Below are positions 63,864 through 64,000 of a stretch of DNA of 64,000 nucleotides, one piece after another. The first letter of the stretch is position 1. Each line of letters opens with the position of its first letter. The position numbers were made by a program, and so were the translations under genes. The notes beneath the pieces were generated by a model. The model was given only the letters and a program-made list of their open reading frames with translations, was not told the DNA's origin and ran no database searches. The DNA comes from Desulfobacula sp. (GTDB lineage Bacteria; Desulfobacterota; Desulfobacteria; Desulfobacterales; Desulfobacteraceae): NCBI RefSeq assembly GCF_014237455.1, contig NZ_JABZFL010000016.1, forward strand, positions 1 through 64,000, in the 5' to 3' direction.

Positions 63864-64000
63864 CTATTCTGTAAGCACAAGATTGTTTCGATGAATGATC
63901 TCATCATAATGTTTACCACCAAGACACGCTTCTATTTGGAATGTTTTTAATCCCTTTATCAAATTGATATCAAAAGATCTGTAATTGACCAGCCCAATTC
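63864..64000 (-). CDS. proB: Glutamate 5-kinase, C-terminal part (partial at window end)
   Basis: The minus-strand frame from 63998 to 63864 gives 44 residues ending the gene: GLVNYRSFDINLIKGLKTFQ then GGKHYDEIIHRNNLVLTE. This is the end of the PUA domain of ProB, where YDE-hydrophobic-HRDNLV is typical. The kinase part lies beyond the window. It starts the proline pathway from glutamate. Confidence 0.7.
   Translation of the reverse strand, partial: IGLVNYRSFDINLIKGLKTFQIEACLGGKHYDEIIHRNNLVLTE

Overview
The window reads as chromosome of a strictly anaerobic sulfate-reducing deltaproteobacterium, most likely of the Desulfobacteraceae (Desulfobacterota). The evidence is a complete Tmc transmembrane redox complex with a tetraheme cytochrome, a probable UGA-decoded selenoprotein, a ferredoxin-type 2-oxoacid oxidoreductase, an archaeal-type FMN glutamate synthase and moderate, AT-leaning composition. 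No species name can be given from sequence alone.

Layout. 189-2460: an AT-rich two-gene cassette matching the PARIS anti-phage system (ABC-type ATPase AriA plus DUF4435/TOPRIM-like AriB). 2746-25441 (minus): a long co-directional housekeeping block. In transcription order it runs coaE, rho, rpmE, prfA, prmC, rpsB, tsf, pyrH, frr, uppS, cdsA, dxr, rseP, purL, purQ, a DUF554 protein, an EamA transporter, a small protein, RNase J, ftsK, a methyltransferase, a thioesterase and an enoyl-CoA hydratase. 25565-27378: ndk (plus), larE and a small monooxygenase (minus), and tRNA-Gln(CUG).

27.4-45 kb is an accessory region. It holds a DUF6623-like orphan gene behind a 22-bp palindrome, then a 5.7-kb insertion (28972-34656). 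Its ends are 12-bp inverted repeats flanked by a 7-bp direct repeat. The insertion carries an IS21-type istA/istB operon with two passenger genes and a tandem pair of tyrosine recombinases. Next come a two-gene HEPN / class III cyclase-like cassette, a run of small conserved hypotheticals (DUF3024, dienelactone hydrolase-like, RNase H-like), gene fragments, an LUD-domain protein, an ADP-ribosylglycohydrolase, DUF2889 and DUF2279 proteins, and an OsmC protein. The region closes with a glycine-reductase-B-like gene interrupted by an in-frame TGA with a SECIS-like hairpin.

45.3-64 kb is core-like again. A GntR repressor gene faces a 2-oxoacid:ferredoxin oxidoreductase (alpha, then a beta-gamma fusion) across a 40-bp perfect palindrome that overlaps a sigma-70 promoter. 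Then come the FMN glutamate synthase with a structured leader, surE, a ferredoxin-nitroreductase, and a minus-strand polyamine cluster (speD, speE, GNAT, DUF2156, nitronate monooxygenase). The tmc operon follows: response regulator, tmcD, tmcC, tmcB, tmcA, response regulator, universal stress protein, MBL hydrolase, behind a sigma-54-like promoter. The window ends with a class IV aminotransferase and the 3' end of proB.

The most notable items are the likely UGA-recoded selenoprotein, the precisely delimited insertion with a symmetric predicted junction, the HEPN/cyclase-like gene pair, the PARIS candidate and the palindromic operator of the 2-oxoacid oxidoreductase operon. All calls rest on reading the sequence and on memory of protein families; no database search was run.
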